NCBI GenBank assembly: GCA_018701175.1
Contig: JABIWF010000144.1
Coordinates: forward strand, 1 to 41,998
Length of the DNA: 41,998 nucleotides
DNA from: Methanobacteriota archaeon
GTDB taxonomy: Archaea > Thermoplasmatota > Poseidoniia > Poseidoniales > Poseidoniaceae
Direction: 5' to 3'
The notes under the pieces: model-generated
Seen by the model: only the letters and a program-made list of their open reading frames with translations
What the model was told of the DNA's origin: nothing
Databases searched by the model: none
Translations under genes and position numbers: made by a program
In this document: in pieces, positions 33,374 through 41,926 of the stretch
Layout: every line of letters begins with the position of its first letter
How positions within the stretch are numbered: the first letter of the stretch is position 1

Positions 33374-34771
33374 CTAGAAGAGCAATGTTTTCATCATGAA
33401 CCAAGGAGAATGAAGGTTTTCTTGCGCCTCTTTACTTGCAATCATTTCCGTCATCATTTCTTGAAGAGCGGGCTTCTTTTCCGCCTTACCAACAAACCAG
33501 TTGAGTAGCCATGAACGGCGACTTAATTTTTGCATTCGGAAAGAATTCTTCAATTCTGGGCCGAGTACCTTCCAAACTTCATCTTGATATTCCATAAACG
33601 GTAATTTTTCTTGGATATGGCGAGCAGCCATTTCTCCTGTGACCAGTGCGTTCCCGACCCCTTCTCCCGAGAACGGGTCAACTAAGGATGCAGCATCTCC
33701 GACCAATCGAATTCCGTTCATACTGGAACGGCGAGGCTGACGGTCCGCCTTCTTGCGCGGAGAGCCAAACGGTAATTGCCACCCTTTTGCAGAACCAGGT
33801 ACCATTTCAGCGTCTGCAAATCGGTCTTTGAACATGGGATGGTTAGCAATAACATCTGCTTGAAGAGCTTTGAGTTTCTTCTTCTGCTTATCCATCAACC
33901 CCATCACCATGCCGATTCCGACGTTGACTACATTTTCTGAAACGGGGAACAGCCAGAAATAACCAGGAATTACGGTATCAACAAAGTGGATTTCAATATC
34001 TCCAGAACTTTCTCCGCAACCCTTGACGTTTCTCCAATATTCACGGTATCCACCACAGTAGTGGTCTCTGTCAACCATTTCTTCACCGTACGACGATTCG
34101 ACTACAGAGCGTGCGACAGGGCATCTGTACCCACCGGCACCGACCAGCTCACGAGAGTGGAACGTTCGTTCTTCGCCTCCTCGGCCACCTATACGGACAA
34201 CAAGTCCCGAGGCATGCCGTGCATCTCCACTGCCTTCGCCAGGATCTTCGCCGCCATTTCCATTATCGAACAAGACGGAGCGAACTTCTCCACCTTGGAT
34301 AACCGAACCACCAGCATCTCGAACGAGCTTTTGGCAGCGGTTGAATAAGAGCGAATCGAACTGGGCTCGAGGCAATGCATACCCTGCTTCTAAACGCTGC
34401 ACGTCTTCTTCAGGCAAGGGGACTCGAACCGAATTTCCTTTTGGGGAGGAGAACATAATTCCTGTTACGCGAAAGTGAGGTGTCGACTCTAAATCTGCCT
34501 TCACTCCAAGTTCTTGAACGTGAGAGAGGGATTTTCCTCCAACAGCATCTCCACAAATCTTGTCTCGTGGCCAGACTTCTTTCTCGATGAGCAGAACTTT
34601 AGCGCCGGATTTAGCAAGATATCCGGCTGCAGACGAACCACCAGGTCCGCCGCCGACGACAATTGCATCGAATACATCGCCACTTTCTGGCATCTGTCCA
34701 GTCTCAATTGGTTGCTCCCACGAGCGCACATCTTGCACACCTTTCGCCGTCATGGTGTTCACACACCGCAT
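33374..34771 (-). CDS. Geranylgeranyl reductase family flavoprotein
   Basis: FAD-dependent reductase, probably saturating the isoprenoid chains of ether lipids, or a related prenyl substrate. N-terminal FAD site is FDAIVVGGGPGGSSAAGYLAKSGAKVLLIEKE, followed by RDKICGDAVGGKS, the RAQFDSLLF segment, GAGGYRCPVARSVV, GYFWLFPVSENVVNVGIG and the second FAD motif GIRLVGDAASLVDPFSGEGVGNA. All belong to the GGR family. 465 residues, longer than the archaeal lipid enzyme (about 400), with an acidic Gly-rich insert near residue 180. ATG 34771 directly abuts GGGGTGA; ATG 34753 (MTAKGVQDV) is better spaced and may be the real start. It is the first gene of a four-gene minus-strand operon and works in the same pathway as the GGGP synthase at 13750. 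Confidence 0.88.
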   Translation of the reverse strand: MRCVNTMTAKGVQDVRSWEQPIETGQMPESGDVFDAIVVGGGPGGSSAAGYLAKSGAKVLLIEKEVWPRDKICGDAVGGKSLSHVQELGVKADLESTPHFRVTGIMFSSPKGNSVRVPLPEEDVQRLEAGYALPRAQFDSLLFNRCQKLVRDAGGSVIQGGEVRSVLFDNGNGGEDPGEGSGDARHASGLVVRIGGRGGEERTFHSRELVGAGGYRCPVARSVVESSYGEEMVDRDHYCGGYREYWRNVKGCGESSGDIEIHFVDTVIPGYFWLFPVSENVVNVGIGMVMGLMDKQKKKLKALQADVIANHPMFKDRFADAEMVPGSAKGWQLPFGSPRKKADRQPRRSSMNGIRLVGDAASLVDPFSGEGVGNALVTGEMAARHIQEKLPFMEYQDEVWKVLGPELKNSFRMQKLSRRSWLLNWFVGKAEKKPALQEMMTEMIASKEAQENLHSPWFMMKTLLF

Positions 34772-34857
34772 TCACCCCTTGAGTCTTAGCGTTCAAGCGG
34801 TTGTAAACCATCCATCTCTACCGTTATACTCATTCGGCGGAACTTCTGCCATTAGAT

Positions 34858-35832
34858 ATGGGGGAACAGGTTTCGATTGCGCCAACAGCGTTCGATGCCA
34901 AAGCCCTGCCTCCGTCTGAGCGTAGAAAGGCATTGTTGGCACTCCTCGTCGTGACTTCTGTGTGGGGGGCCACATTCATTTGGATGAAACAAGCCCTCAA
35001 CACACTTGAGCCTGAAATACAATCACAAGGTCGTTTTCAGATCATTGCACTTTTGGTTGCAGCACGGTTCATCATCGCTGCAATTGTCATGTTTTTGTCC
35101 TTCTCCAAAGCAAGAGCCGCTTTGCGTGAATCTGAACAATGGAAAGGAGGTCTACTCCTTGGCAGCATAATGCTGGTTGGTTTTGTGACACAAATGATTG
35201 GTCTCGACGATATTTCTCCTTCAGTATCAGCTTTCTTGACATCTCTCTACGTCGTTTTTACGGCCCTCATTACAATACTGTTCTCAAAGTCGAAACCAAC
35301 CAAGATCCTCCTTTTTGGAGTTCTCCTGACCACTTTTGGAGCCGGGTTCATCCAAGGACCACCCCATCTTACATGGGGGGTCGGCGAAATTCTCACCGTT
35401 GTATGTGCCGTGTTTTTCGCTCTCCATATTATTTACACGCAAAAGGTCACTCAACAAATTGACCCAATAGGAGTCACGCTCACATCATTCGTCGTTATTG
35501 CTGCAGGATCAGTCCTCCTTCTGTTCGCTTTTGGAGGCGGTAGGACCGCTGAACAATGGGGTTTGATTTTCCAAGATGGGGTCTTTTTGCAAGTCCTATG
35601 TTTAGGGGTTGGCGGCTCATTCTTTTGCCTCCTTTTACTCAACCTCTATCAGCGATACTTGAATCCAATTCAAGCAGCCATCATTTACGCGCTTGAGCCG
35701 GTTTGGGCTACAATTTACGGCCTAAGTTTGGGTTTAGACCAATGGACTGGATGGATTCTTGTCGGTGGTGGAGCATTGTTCATGGGCAATATCATTGTTG
35801 AACTTTTCACGGCTGCCCATGAGGAAGAGTAA
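34858..35832 (+). CDS. EamA/DMT-family permease
   Basis: 324 residues with ten membrane helices in two EamA halves, beginning ALLALLVVTSVWGATFIWMKQAL and ending in NPIQAAIIYALEPVWATIYGLSLG, the typical second-half signature. Such proteins export amino acids or other metabolites. ATG 34858; a TATA-like TTATAC near 34823 fits a leaderless transcript. The next gene, a PLP enzyme of sulfur amino acid metabolism, starts with no gap after the stop (TAAATG), which suggests a metabolite of that enzyme as substrate. It is divergent from the reductase operon. Confidence 0.88.
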   Translation: MGEQVSIAPTAFDAKALPPSERRKALLALLVVTSVWGATFIWMKQALNTLEPEIQSQGRFQIIALLVAARFIIAAIVMFLSFSKARAALRESEQWKGGLLLGSIMLVGFVTQMIGLDDISPSVSAFLTSLYVVFTALITILFSKSKPTKILLFGVLLTTFGAGFIQGPPHLTWGVGEILTVVCAVFFALHIIYTQKVTQQIDPIGVTLTSFVVIAAGSVLLLFAFGGGRTAEQWGLIFQDGVFLQVLCLGVGGSFFCLLLLNLYQRYLNPIQAAIIYALEPVWATIYGLSLGLDQWTGWILVGGGALFMGNIIVELFTAAHEEE

Positions 35833-37053
35833 ATGGCAGTCAACACTTCGCAAACTTTGAGGGGTACTATGGCGGCCGGCAAAAAAGACAATCTTAGTGG
35901 ATTCGGAAGTAAGGCAGTTCACAGCGGAACGAACCACATTGGTGATGCAGTTAACACTCCAATTTTTCAATCATCTACATACAAATTAACGGATGAGCGC
36001 TATGCTGGATGGGCAGCAGGCGCACAACACACTCTTCTTTATGGCCGCCTTTCCAGCGTTAATTCTGATGCAGTAGCACAGAAGCTAATCGCCTTAGAAG
36101 ATGGCGAAGACGCAGAAGTTTTTGCTTCAGGCATGGCAGCGATTTCAACAACGCTACTTGCATTTCTTTCCGCTGGCGACCACATTGTTGCATCTCCGGA
36201 TGTTTACGGTGGTACATACGGCCTCTTAACCGAAGAACTCCCTCGTTTTGGTATCGAAGTCACGATGGCAGACATGCGTGATCCTGCGTCCTACGAGGCT
36301 GCAATTCAACCGAACACCAAAATTATCTATATTGAAACTCTTACAAATCCAGTTCTCAAAGTGTGTGATATCCCGGCGATGGTCGATATTGCACAGCGAC
36401 ACAATATCATGTGCATAATTGACAATACTTTCGCATCCCCTTGGGCGTGCCAACCACTCTCGATGGGCGTAGATTTAGTCATCCATTCAACTACGAAATA
36501 TCTTGGTGGGCATTCAGATATCATCGGTGGCGCTGTTGTCGGCGGTAAAGATCACATCTCGCAAATTTTTGCTCGTAAAATCCATTTTGGCGGAAGTCCA
36601 GATCCACACAATTGTTACTTGCTTGAGCGAGGAATGCGAACCCTCCATGTTCGTATGCCACTGCTGAGTGCGAACGCTATGGAAATTTCCAAGCGCCTTG
36701 AAGCACATCCTTTGATTGAGAAAGTGAACTATCCGGGTCTTGAATCTCATGATGATTATGAAGTCGCTCAGCGCGTTATGCCTCGTGGCTCGGGAATGGT
36801 TGCCTTCGTCGTTAAAGGCGGAGATGCTGCTGCATTGAAGTTCATGCGTGGACTTGACATCATCTATGAGGCTACGAGCCTTGGTGGCGTTGAATCACTC
36901 ATCGAATGTCCTTTCAATTCCAGTCACATGATGATACCTGAAGAGGTACGTCACGCTGCAGGACTCGTGCCAGGCTTCGTTCGTATGAGCATCGGTATCG
37001 AAGATCTCGAAGACCTCTGGAACGATATCACTACCGCTCTTTCGACCCTTTGA
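35833..37053 (+). CDS. PLP enzyme of the Cys/Met metabolism (trans-sulfuration) family
   Basis: 406 residues. The PLP lysine is in LVIHSTTKYLGGHSD. Other marks are the phosphate-binding YGR (LLYGRLSSVN; the usual NPT is replaced by SVN), VFASGMAAISTTLLAFLSAGDHIV, YGGTYGLLTEEL, YIETLTNPVLKVCDI, IIDNTFASP, and the C-terminal TSLGGVESLIECP. The fold is that of cystathionine gamma-synthase, gamma-lyase, beta-lyase or methionine gamma-lyase; these cannot be separated by eye. Translation may start at ATG 35833 right after the permease stop or at ATG 35869 (MAAGKKDN), where the protein becomes conserved. It is flanked by two exporters, so it probably makes or breaks down an exported sulfur amino acid. 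Confidence 0.9.
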   Translation: MAVNTSQTLRGTMAAGKKDNLSGFGSKAVHSGTNHIGDAVNTPIFQSSTYKLTDERYAGWAAGAQHTLLYGRLSSVNSDAVAQKLIALEDGEDAEVFASGMAAISTTLLAFLSAGDHIVASPDVYGGTYGLLTEELPRFGIEVTMADMRDPASYEAAIQPNTKIIYIETLTNPVLKVCDIPAMVDIAQRHNIMCIIDNTFASPWACQPLSMGVDLVIHSTTKYLGGHSDIIGGAVVGGKDHISQIFARKIHFGGSPDPHNCYLLERGMRTLHVRMPLLSANAMEISKRLEAHPLIEKVNYPGLESHDDYEVAQRVMPRGSGMVAFVVKGGDAAALKFMRGLDIIYEATSLGGVESLIECPFNSSHMMIPEEVRHAAGLVPGFVRMSIGIEDLEDLWNDITTALSTL

Positions 37054-37075
37054 AGCGATTTACGGCGGTATTGCA

Positions 37076-37678
37076 ATGGATGAAACAGCTTTCGTAGCAT
37101 TGCTTGTTTTTATTGTGCCAATGTGCTTTACCCCTGGGCCGAATAACATGTTATGTGCCGCTCACGGCTCACAGCACGGCTTCCGAGCCACTATACCGCT
37201 CACGCTTGGGATGCTGGTCGGCTGGTCAACTCTCGGGATTGCAGTGGGATATGCCACGGTAACAATCGAGTCCAACATTGCTATTTTTGAAGCGCTAACA
37301 TACGTCGGCGCCGCATACATTGCATACCTCGGAATAACACTCGCTCGCAGCCCTGTTAAACCGGCAGGGGAGGCGTTGGAAACCGAACGTCTCGGGTTCT
37401 ACACTGGAGCAATGCTCCAACTTGTGAATGGTAAAGCATGGGTCCATTTTCTTGTCCTTATGGCGACGTGGGGGACATTGTTTGGTACTGGATTCATGAG
37501 CAAGGCTTTACTGGTAGCAATCAACGCTGGAGCGGGCTATCCTGCAGTCCTCACATGGTCTATGTTCGGCTCCATTTTGAGCACATTGCTTACTTCTCCA
37601 GAGAACGGTAAGCGCCTCAACATAGCATTGGGAATATCGCTTGTTGGTGTAGCCATATGGGTTGCAATGCCGCATTGA
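37076..37678 (+). CDS. LysE/RhtB-family amino acid exporter
   Basis: 200 residues with about six membrane helices. The family mark is FTPGPNNMLCAAHGSQHGFRATIPLTLGMLVGW near the N-terminus, then YVGAAYIAYLGITLARSP and GAMLQLVNGKAWVHFLVLMATW. Exports amino acids such as lysine, threonine or homoserine. It starts 22 bases after the trans-sulfuration gene on the same strand and is probably in the same transcript as the EamA permease. Its stop abuts the stop of the convergent 584-residue gene with no spacer. Confidence 0.9.
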   Translation: MDETAFVALLVFIVPMCFTPGPNNMLCAAHGSQHGFRATIPLTLGMLVGWSTLGIAVGYATVTIESNIAIFEALTYVGAAYIAYLGITLARSPVKPAGEALETERLGFYTGAMLQLVNGKAWVHFLVLMATWGTLFGTGFMSKALLVAINAGAGYPAVLTWSMFGSILSTLLTSPENGKRLNIALGISLVGVAIWVAMPH

Positions 37679-39433
37679 TTAATTCGCTTCACCGGTAACT
37701 GTTTTCAGGGCTGCGAACGCTTCAAGCCATTCGCTTTGAAATCCGTCCACATCATCTTGTTCACAATTGAATAATCTCGTCCCAACGTCCAAAAGTTGTT
37801 TTGTTGCACCTAACCATGCTCCACCTCGGTCTCTCGCATTTATTTCAAAATGCCATTCTTGCCCGGTTGAACGGTTTGCCGCAAGCAACCACGCCCACGC
37901 AGCAGCTGCAGAATCAATTGAATCATGGCGTTGTGTTGCGGTGCGTTCAGCCTTACCAGCGCCTTCGAGTAAGCCTTGTAAAATGAGATCGTGAACGGCG
38001 CCAGTTGCTCCAGTAACACCGCTGTCCAGAGTTGGGAACCGCGATACTTTTTGCGCAGTTTCTCGCGCAGAATCTAATCCTTTGAGGAACGTTCCGAATG
38101 GTTTTGGTTTCTTGAGTTGCTTTTTCCAAATTTCTTCGGCTTCGATTCCAGAGATTCCTAGCCCTGCCAATCCATCCATTCCCCATTTCTCCCATAGAGC
38201 GCCGAGAATATTGCCACAACTCGTACCAGTCATAACCTCGAGCGCTGCTGCTTTTCTTTCTGAAACATCGCCCTTTGCAGTTATTCGAAGCCCTTCACCA
38301 TCGGTTGAACCTTCTTTCATTGAGGCGAACAACATGTGGGCGGTAAGGTGACGTTCATCGTTTGAACCTGAGTGTGCTTGAAGGGCGCTTTCGATGTCTT
38401 CTAGGTTGTCACCTGCAACCCATGAATCGCCGACGACTAAACCGGAATCTATGGAATCAAGAACCGCTCTTTTTAGGGCTAAAGAAATAACTCCTTCATT
38501 CATTGTTAGCCCCTGCCATGCGTCGATAATCTTGTCCATGCCTTCACCAGCAGCATCGGGAAGCGGGGTATCTTCGCCCCATCCTGCTGGTGCCCAGTTT
38601 GCATCTATGGTGAGGATAGAGGGTAGGAACGGCGGCAGCATTGAAAGGGCCAGGTGGTGAATGAACGATGATTCTTTCTTGGTGGTTTTCGAGAGCACAT
38701 CAAAACCGATAGCAAGCACTGGCCCGTGCTTGAGCGTGAAACGAAGATAACCTTCTCCACTCGGCTTGAAATCGAGAACCGATTGAGCATCTATGCCTTC
38801 AGTAACCCAAACGGGCTGAGATAAATCTTCAACTTTGGTGAATGTAAATCTTGAGCGGCCTAGAACATCGTCAAGCCATTCGTTAGGCGGGGTTGGCTCG
38901 GGCCCCGTACATACAAATCCACCTTTCCAAGTGAAGAAATACATACCCCTCTTGGCATGGTCTTCCCAAGGAAGCATACGTAGGGTAAGGTTGGAGTAAT
39001 TCTGTAGGCCAGCAAGGTAGCCTTGCTTTCCATCGCCTCTGCGTATGAATGAAGCTGAGCCAAATGAACCCGATGTGAAGTTTCCGACCATCGTAATATC
39101 TTCGTCATGTGCAGCGTGAAGTGAGCCAGCGAACGCCTTGGCAACAGGATCGCCCCGTTTCGACATCATGCGCTTACCGAGCCAAGCGACGTTGTCTTTC
39201 TTGCGGATGATGTTCTCCAATTCCTTCATGGTCTTCGTTACGGGGTCGGTTCTCCCCCAACTGAGCTTACCTTTCCACGTCATCACGGGCAGGTGTGCTC
39301 GAGGGTTTTCAAGCAAACTTGCCAGCTCTCTCTTGAGTTTATTTGCAGTTGCTTCGTTGGCATGTTTTGTGCCACGCATCCTTACACGCTGCTTTTTTTG
39401 GCCGGGGAATTCTACTTTCGACGGACCGGCCAT
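37679..39433 (-). CDS. Unknown 584-residue protein divergent from the AAA ATPase
   Basis: No signal peptide or membrane helix, and no domain recognised. The N-terminus (about 1-45) is basic (KKQRVRMRGTKHANEATANKLKRELAS). The middle is a mixed alpha/beta part with many Trp and aromatic residues (GMYFFTWKGGFVCTGPEP). Residues 300-584 are mostly helical with an Ala-rich segment (SIDSAAAAWAWLLAANRSTG). ATG 39433 is preceded by CTTGAGGGG; the leader CTTGAGGGGAATCTATGGC agrees in 17 of 19 bases with the leader of the divergent AAA gene. Both products start Met-Ala. This shared leader suggests the two are regulated together. A joint function is inference; no partner role can be assigned. Confidence 0.75.
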   Translation of the reverse strand: MAGPSKVEFPGQKKQRVRMRGTKHANEATANKLKRELASLLENPRAHLPVMTWKGKLSWGRTDPVTKTMKELENIIRKKDNVAWLGKRMMSKRGDPVAKAFAGSLHAAHDEDITMVGNFTSGSFGSASFIRRGDGKQGYLAGLQNYSNLTLRMLPWEDHAKRGMYFFTWKGGFVCTGPEPTPPNEWLDDVLGRSRFTFTKVEDLSQPVWVTEGIDAQSVLDFKPSGEGYLRFTLKHGPVLAIGFDVLSKTTKKESSFIHHLALSMLPPFLPSILTIDANWAPAGWGEDTPLPDAAGEGMDKIIDAWQGLTMNEGVISLALKRAVLDSIDSGLVVGDSWVAGDNLEDIESALQAHSGSNDERHLTAHMLFASMKEGSTDGEGLRITAKGDVSERKAAALEVMTGTSCGNILGALWEKWGMDGLAGLGISGIEAEEIWKKQLKKPKPFGTFLKGLDSARETAQKVSRFPTLDSGVTGATGAVHDLILQGLLEGAGKAERTATQRHDSIDSAAAAWAWLLAANRSTGQEWHFEINARDRGGAWLGATKQLLDVGTRLFNCEQDDVDGFQSEWLEAFAALKTVTGEAN

Positions 39434-39579
39434 AGATTCCCCTCAAGACAGTCCACGAGCACCTCTCGTTTGACTCCTTCGCGCCTTCATATACTCTGGA
39501 ATTGTTAGCATTGTGCGACAGAAGAACACCCATTGGCCACACAGTGGGGGGCTCTATCGCCTTGAGGGAAAACTATGGC
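39429..39579. promoter_or_regulatory. Mirror-image start regions with a shared TATA element
   Basis: CTTGAGGG(G/A)AA(T/A)CTATGGC occurs on the minus strand at 39447-39429 and on the plus strand at 39561-39579, matching at 17 of 19 positions and including RBS and ATG of both genes. Between them CATATAC at 39488-39494 reads as a TATA-like element on either strand. Together these suggest one bidirectional promoter region. Confidence 0.45.
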
Positions 39580-41038
39580 TGACGATTTTGAATACGAAGA
39601 GGAATACACAATGGAACAACATTACGAGCAAGAGGCAGAACAGGGCATTTCAGATGTTGACCCTGCCACCATGATTGTCAATATACAAACTCCAATGGGC
39701 CCAATTACTGTTGATATGAAGCAACTTGAGGATGCGAAAAAGGCCGTTGCTGCAACTCGTGCCAAGGAATCTCCACTGCCTCTTGGTGACCAGATGATGA
39801 ACAATTTCATCGGTACTAAGCACAAGCGCGATTCTCGGTACTGGAGGGGTAAACTCGGTGTTTTGATGAAATTACATTTTGATATATACCTCGCTGAAGA
39901 GTTTGAGGTCGTTGAAGAGTTCATGATTGACCAGGGGAAGATGAGGGCAGCAATCCACGAAAGCATTGAATTGCAGGACGGGCAACGCCAACGCTTCCTA
40001 GCCGCAGGCACCCGTTTTTACAAATCCAAAACACAAACTGGACACCATTTAGTTACTGTTTCCAGTGTTGACCACGATGGTGACCAGCGCATCTCTGTTT
40101 ACACCAGCACCTTGCAACCGGTCGAGGTTCATGGCAAGAGCGCTGAGGAACTCATCAGTGATGTTGAAGCCGATTTTTATCAGACCGGAGTCCTCAAAGG
40201 GGCTTTCTTTGACCTGCAATACAATTTTATCGCTCGTGATAAGCAGATTGATGATTTGATTGCTTGGGATGAAGACGTGAAAGAAGCTCTTTGGCGAGAC
40301 ATCATCAGTTTCCAGAAAGCCATGCCAAAATTGAGGGCATCCGGCGTTCCTAATTCACGAGGCGTCATTCTCGCAGGGCCGCCAGGCACTGGAAAGACCA
40401 TGATTGCAAAATGGCTTGCAGCACATTCAGACATCACCTGTGTGCTGATTTCAGCTGAAATGATTACCGGCCGAAACGACATCAAGTCATGTTTTGAAAT
40501 GGCTCGTAAACTCTCACCAACCCTCCTCATCATCGAGGACATTGATACTGCTGGCGCCCTTGACCGTCGTGCTTCTGACCATCCTTTGCTGGGTGAGTTC
40601 TTGCAGTCTATGGACGGTATCGTCCCGAATCACGGTGTCATTACACTTGCAACCACCAACCACTCCAACAAGATAGACCCAGCCATTGCCGACCGTCCAG
40701 GTCGTTTTGACCGCATCATTGAGGTTGGTTTGCCAGGTAAAGACCAACGTTTCCATATCTTCCACCATTTGCTCAAGAAGCTTGACCTCTCTCGCAATGT
40801 CACTCTTGAGGTCAAAGAGAAGTTGGCTAAGATGACTGAAGGTTTGACCGGTGCTTGGATTCGAGCAGTGGTTCAGGACAGCCTCATCCTTGCTTTGAGT
40901 AAGGATAAGGACAAGATTGCTAAGGAGCATTTGTTTGCTGCTCTCAAGGATGTCATGGAACGTCGTGGTATGGCTTACCGAGTCGCACCCTACGCTCCTC
41001 CACAAGCCAAGGCAAAGGCAGATGTCTACGTACAGTGA
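39575..41038 (+). CDS. AAA-family ATPase (BCS1/CDC48-like single module)
   Basis: 487 residues. The N-terminal 45 residues are acidic, followed by an alpha/beta region (about 80-230) with no known domain. The AAA module has Walker A GVILAGPPGTGKTMIAKWLA, pore-region SAEMITGRNDIKSCFEMA, Walker B LLIIEDIDTAG, where Glu-Asp replaces the usual Asp-Glu as in BCS1-type proteins, sensor 1 ITLATTNH, the arginine region RPGRFDR and a C-terminal helical lid (LTGAWIRAVVQDSLI). It probably forms a ring that remodels or unfolds a protein substrate. RBS is TTGAGGG. It shares its leader with the divergent 584-residue gene. The PqqB-like gene follows 42 bases downstream. Confidence 0.88.
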   Translation: MADDFEYEEEYTMEQHYEQEAEQGISDVDPATMIVNIQTPMGPITVDMKQLEDAKKAVAATRAKESPLPLGDQMMNNFIGTKHKRDSRYWRGKLGVLMKLHFDIYLAEEFEVVEEFMIDQGKMRAAIHESIELQDGQRQRFLAAGTRFYKSKTQTGHHLVTVSSVDHDGDQRISVYTSTLQPVEVHGKSAEELISDVEADFYQTGVLKGAFFDLQYNFIARDKQIDDLIAWDEDVKEALWRDIISFQKAMPKLRASGVPNSRGVILAGPPGTGKTMIAKWLAAHSDITCVLISAEMITGRNDIKSCFEMARKLSPTLLIIEDIDTAGALDRRASDHPLLGEFLQSMDGIVPNHGVITLATTNHSNKIDPAIADRPGRFDRIIEVGLPGKDQRFHIFHHLLKKLDLSRNVTLEVKEKLAKMTEGLTGAWIRAVVQDSLILALSKDKDKIAKEHLFAALKDVMERRGMAYRVAPYAPPQAKAKADVYVQ

Positions 41039-41080
41039 ATGAACTGAAGGATTGATGATAGCTGTCGCTTTGGGGCAACC

Positions 41081-41926
41081 ATGGTCGAAGTAACGGTGCT
41101 CGGGGTCGCTCAAGACGGCGGCCACCCCCAGCCTGGCTGTTTGAGGCCATGCTGCGCCAATGTGACTGAACAGCACTATCCGGTTTCACTGGGTCTTCGT
41201 AGTGACGATGGCACAAACATCCTCATCGAAGCAACCCGTCACTTAGGCGATCAATTCACTTTGTGGGGTCAAACGAATGTCCACCACTTGCTGTTGACCC
41301 ATGCACACTTTGGTCACATCGATGGCCTTGGATTGTTCGGCCGTGAAACACTTGCATCACGCGGCATCGATTTCCATGTCTCTGATGCGATGCATCAACT
41401 TGTCAATCAAACACCGCAGTGGAACCTCATGGTTCAGCAAGGCGTTTTTGATGTTCAAACATTCAATCATGACGAGCAATTGTTCAATGCTGGAAACCTC
41501 GTCATTGAGGCTGTTCAAATTCCACACCGTGATGAATTGTCAGACATGCATGCTTTCATTGTTCGTGGCCCAAACAAGTCACTGTTGTTCCTACCTGACC
41601 ACGATACATGGGAGGAAACGCTCGCAGTCCATTCTGTCTCATCGATACGTGAATGGCTTACTCAAATGCAGATTGACATTGCACTGCTCGATGGAACGTT
41701 CTGGTCGAAAGACGAACTCGGAGGACGGGACCAGTCCAAAGTTCCCCACCCACCAGTCCTTCAAACGCTGAACATGCTTGGAAACCGTGAAGATGGCGAC
41801 CCCGAAGTGTATTTCACCCATCTTAATCATACTAATCCGTTGTACGATGCAGAAGGAGAACAGATGAAACAGGTCACATCACTTGGTTGGAAGGTCGCCC
41901 AACAAGGTCAGCGATTCACTCTTTAA
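41081..41926 (+). CDS. PqqB-like metallo-beta-lactamase-fold hydrolase
   Basis: 281 residues. The N-terminus VEVTVLGVAQDGGHPQPGCLRPCC resembles PqqB (VLGSAAGGGxPQxxC). The metal site LTHAHFGHIDGLGLFG keeps the full HxHxxHxDG ligand set, which true PqqB has partly lost, so this looks like an active metal hydrolase. Other ligands are probably in IPHRDELSDMHAF (His), LLFLPDHDTWEE (Asp) and YFTHLNHTNPLYDAEGEQ (His), the last being typical of the PqqB branch. Substrate unknown, and no other PQQ genes are in the window. It starts 42 bases after the AAA gene on the same strand and overlaps the next convergent gene by 11 bases. Confidence 0.82.
   Translation: MVEVTVLGVAQDGGHPQPGCLRPCCANVTEQHYPVSLGLRSDDGTNILIEATRHLGDQFTLWGQTNVHHLLLTHAHFGHIDGLGLFGRETLASRGIDFHVSDAMHQLVNQTPQWNLMVQQGVFDVQTFNHDEQLFNAGNLVIEAVQIPHRDELSDMHAFIVRGPNKSLLFLPDHDTWEETLAVHSVSSIREWLTQMQIDIALLDGTFWSKDELGGRDQSKVPHPPVLQTLNMLGNREDGDPEVYFTHLNHTNPLYDAEGEQMKQVTSLGWKVAQQGQRFTL

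Noticed and set aside
37679-39433. 584-residue protein as a nuclease or phage protein
   Set aside because: No catalytic motif or structural signature is visible; naming a function would be guesswork.
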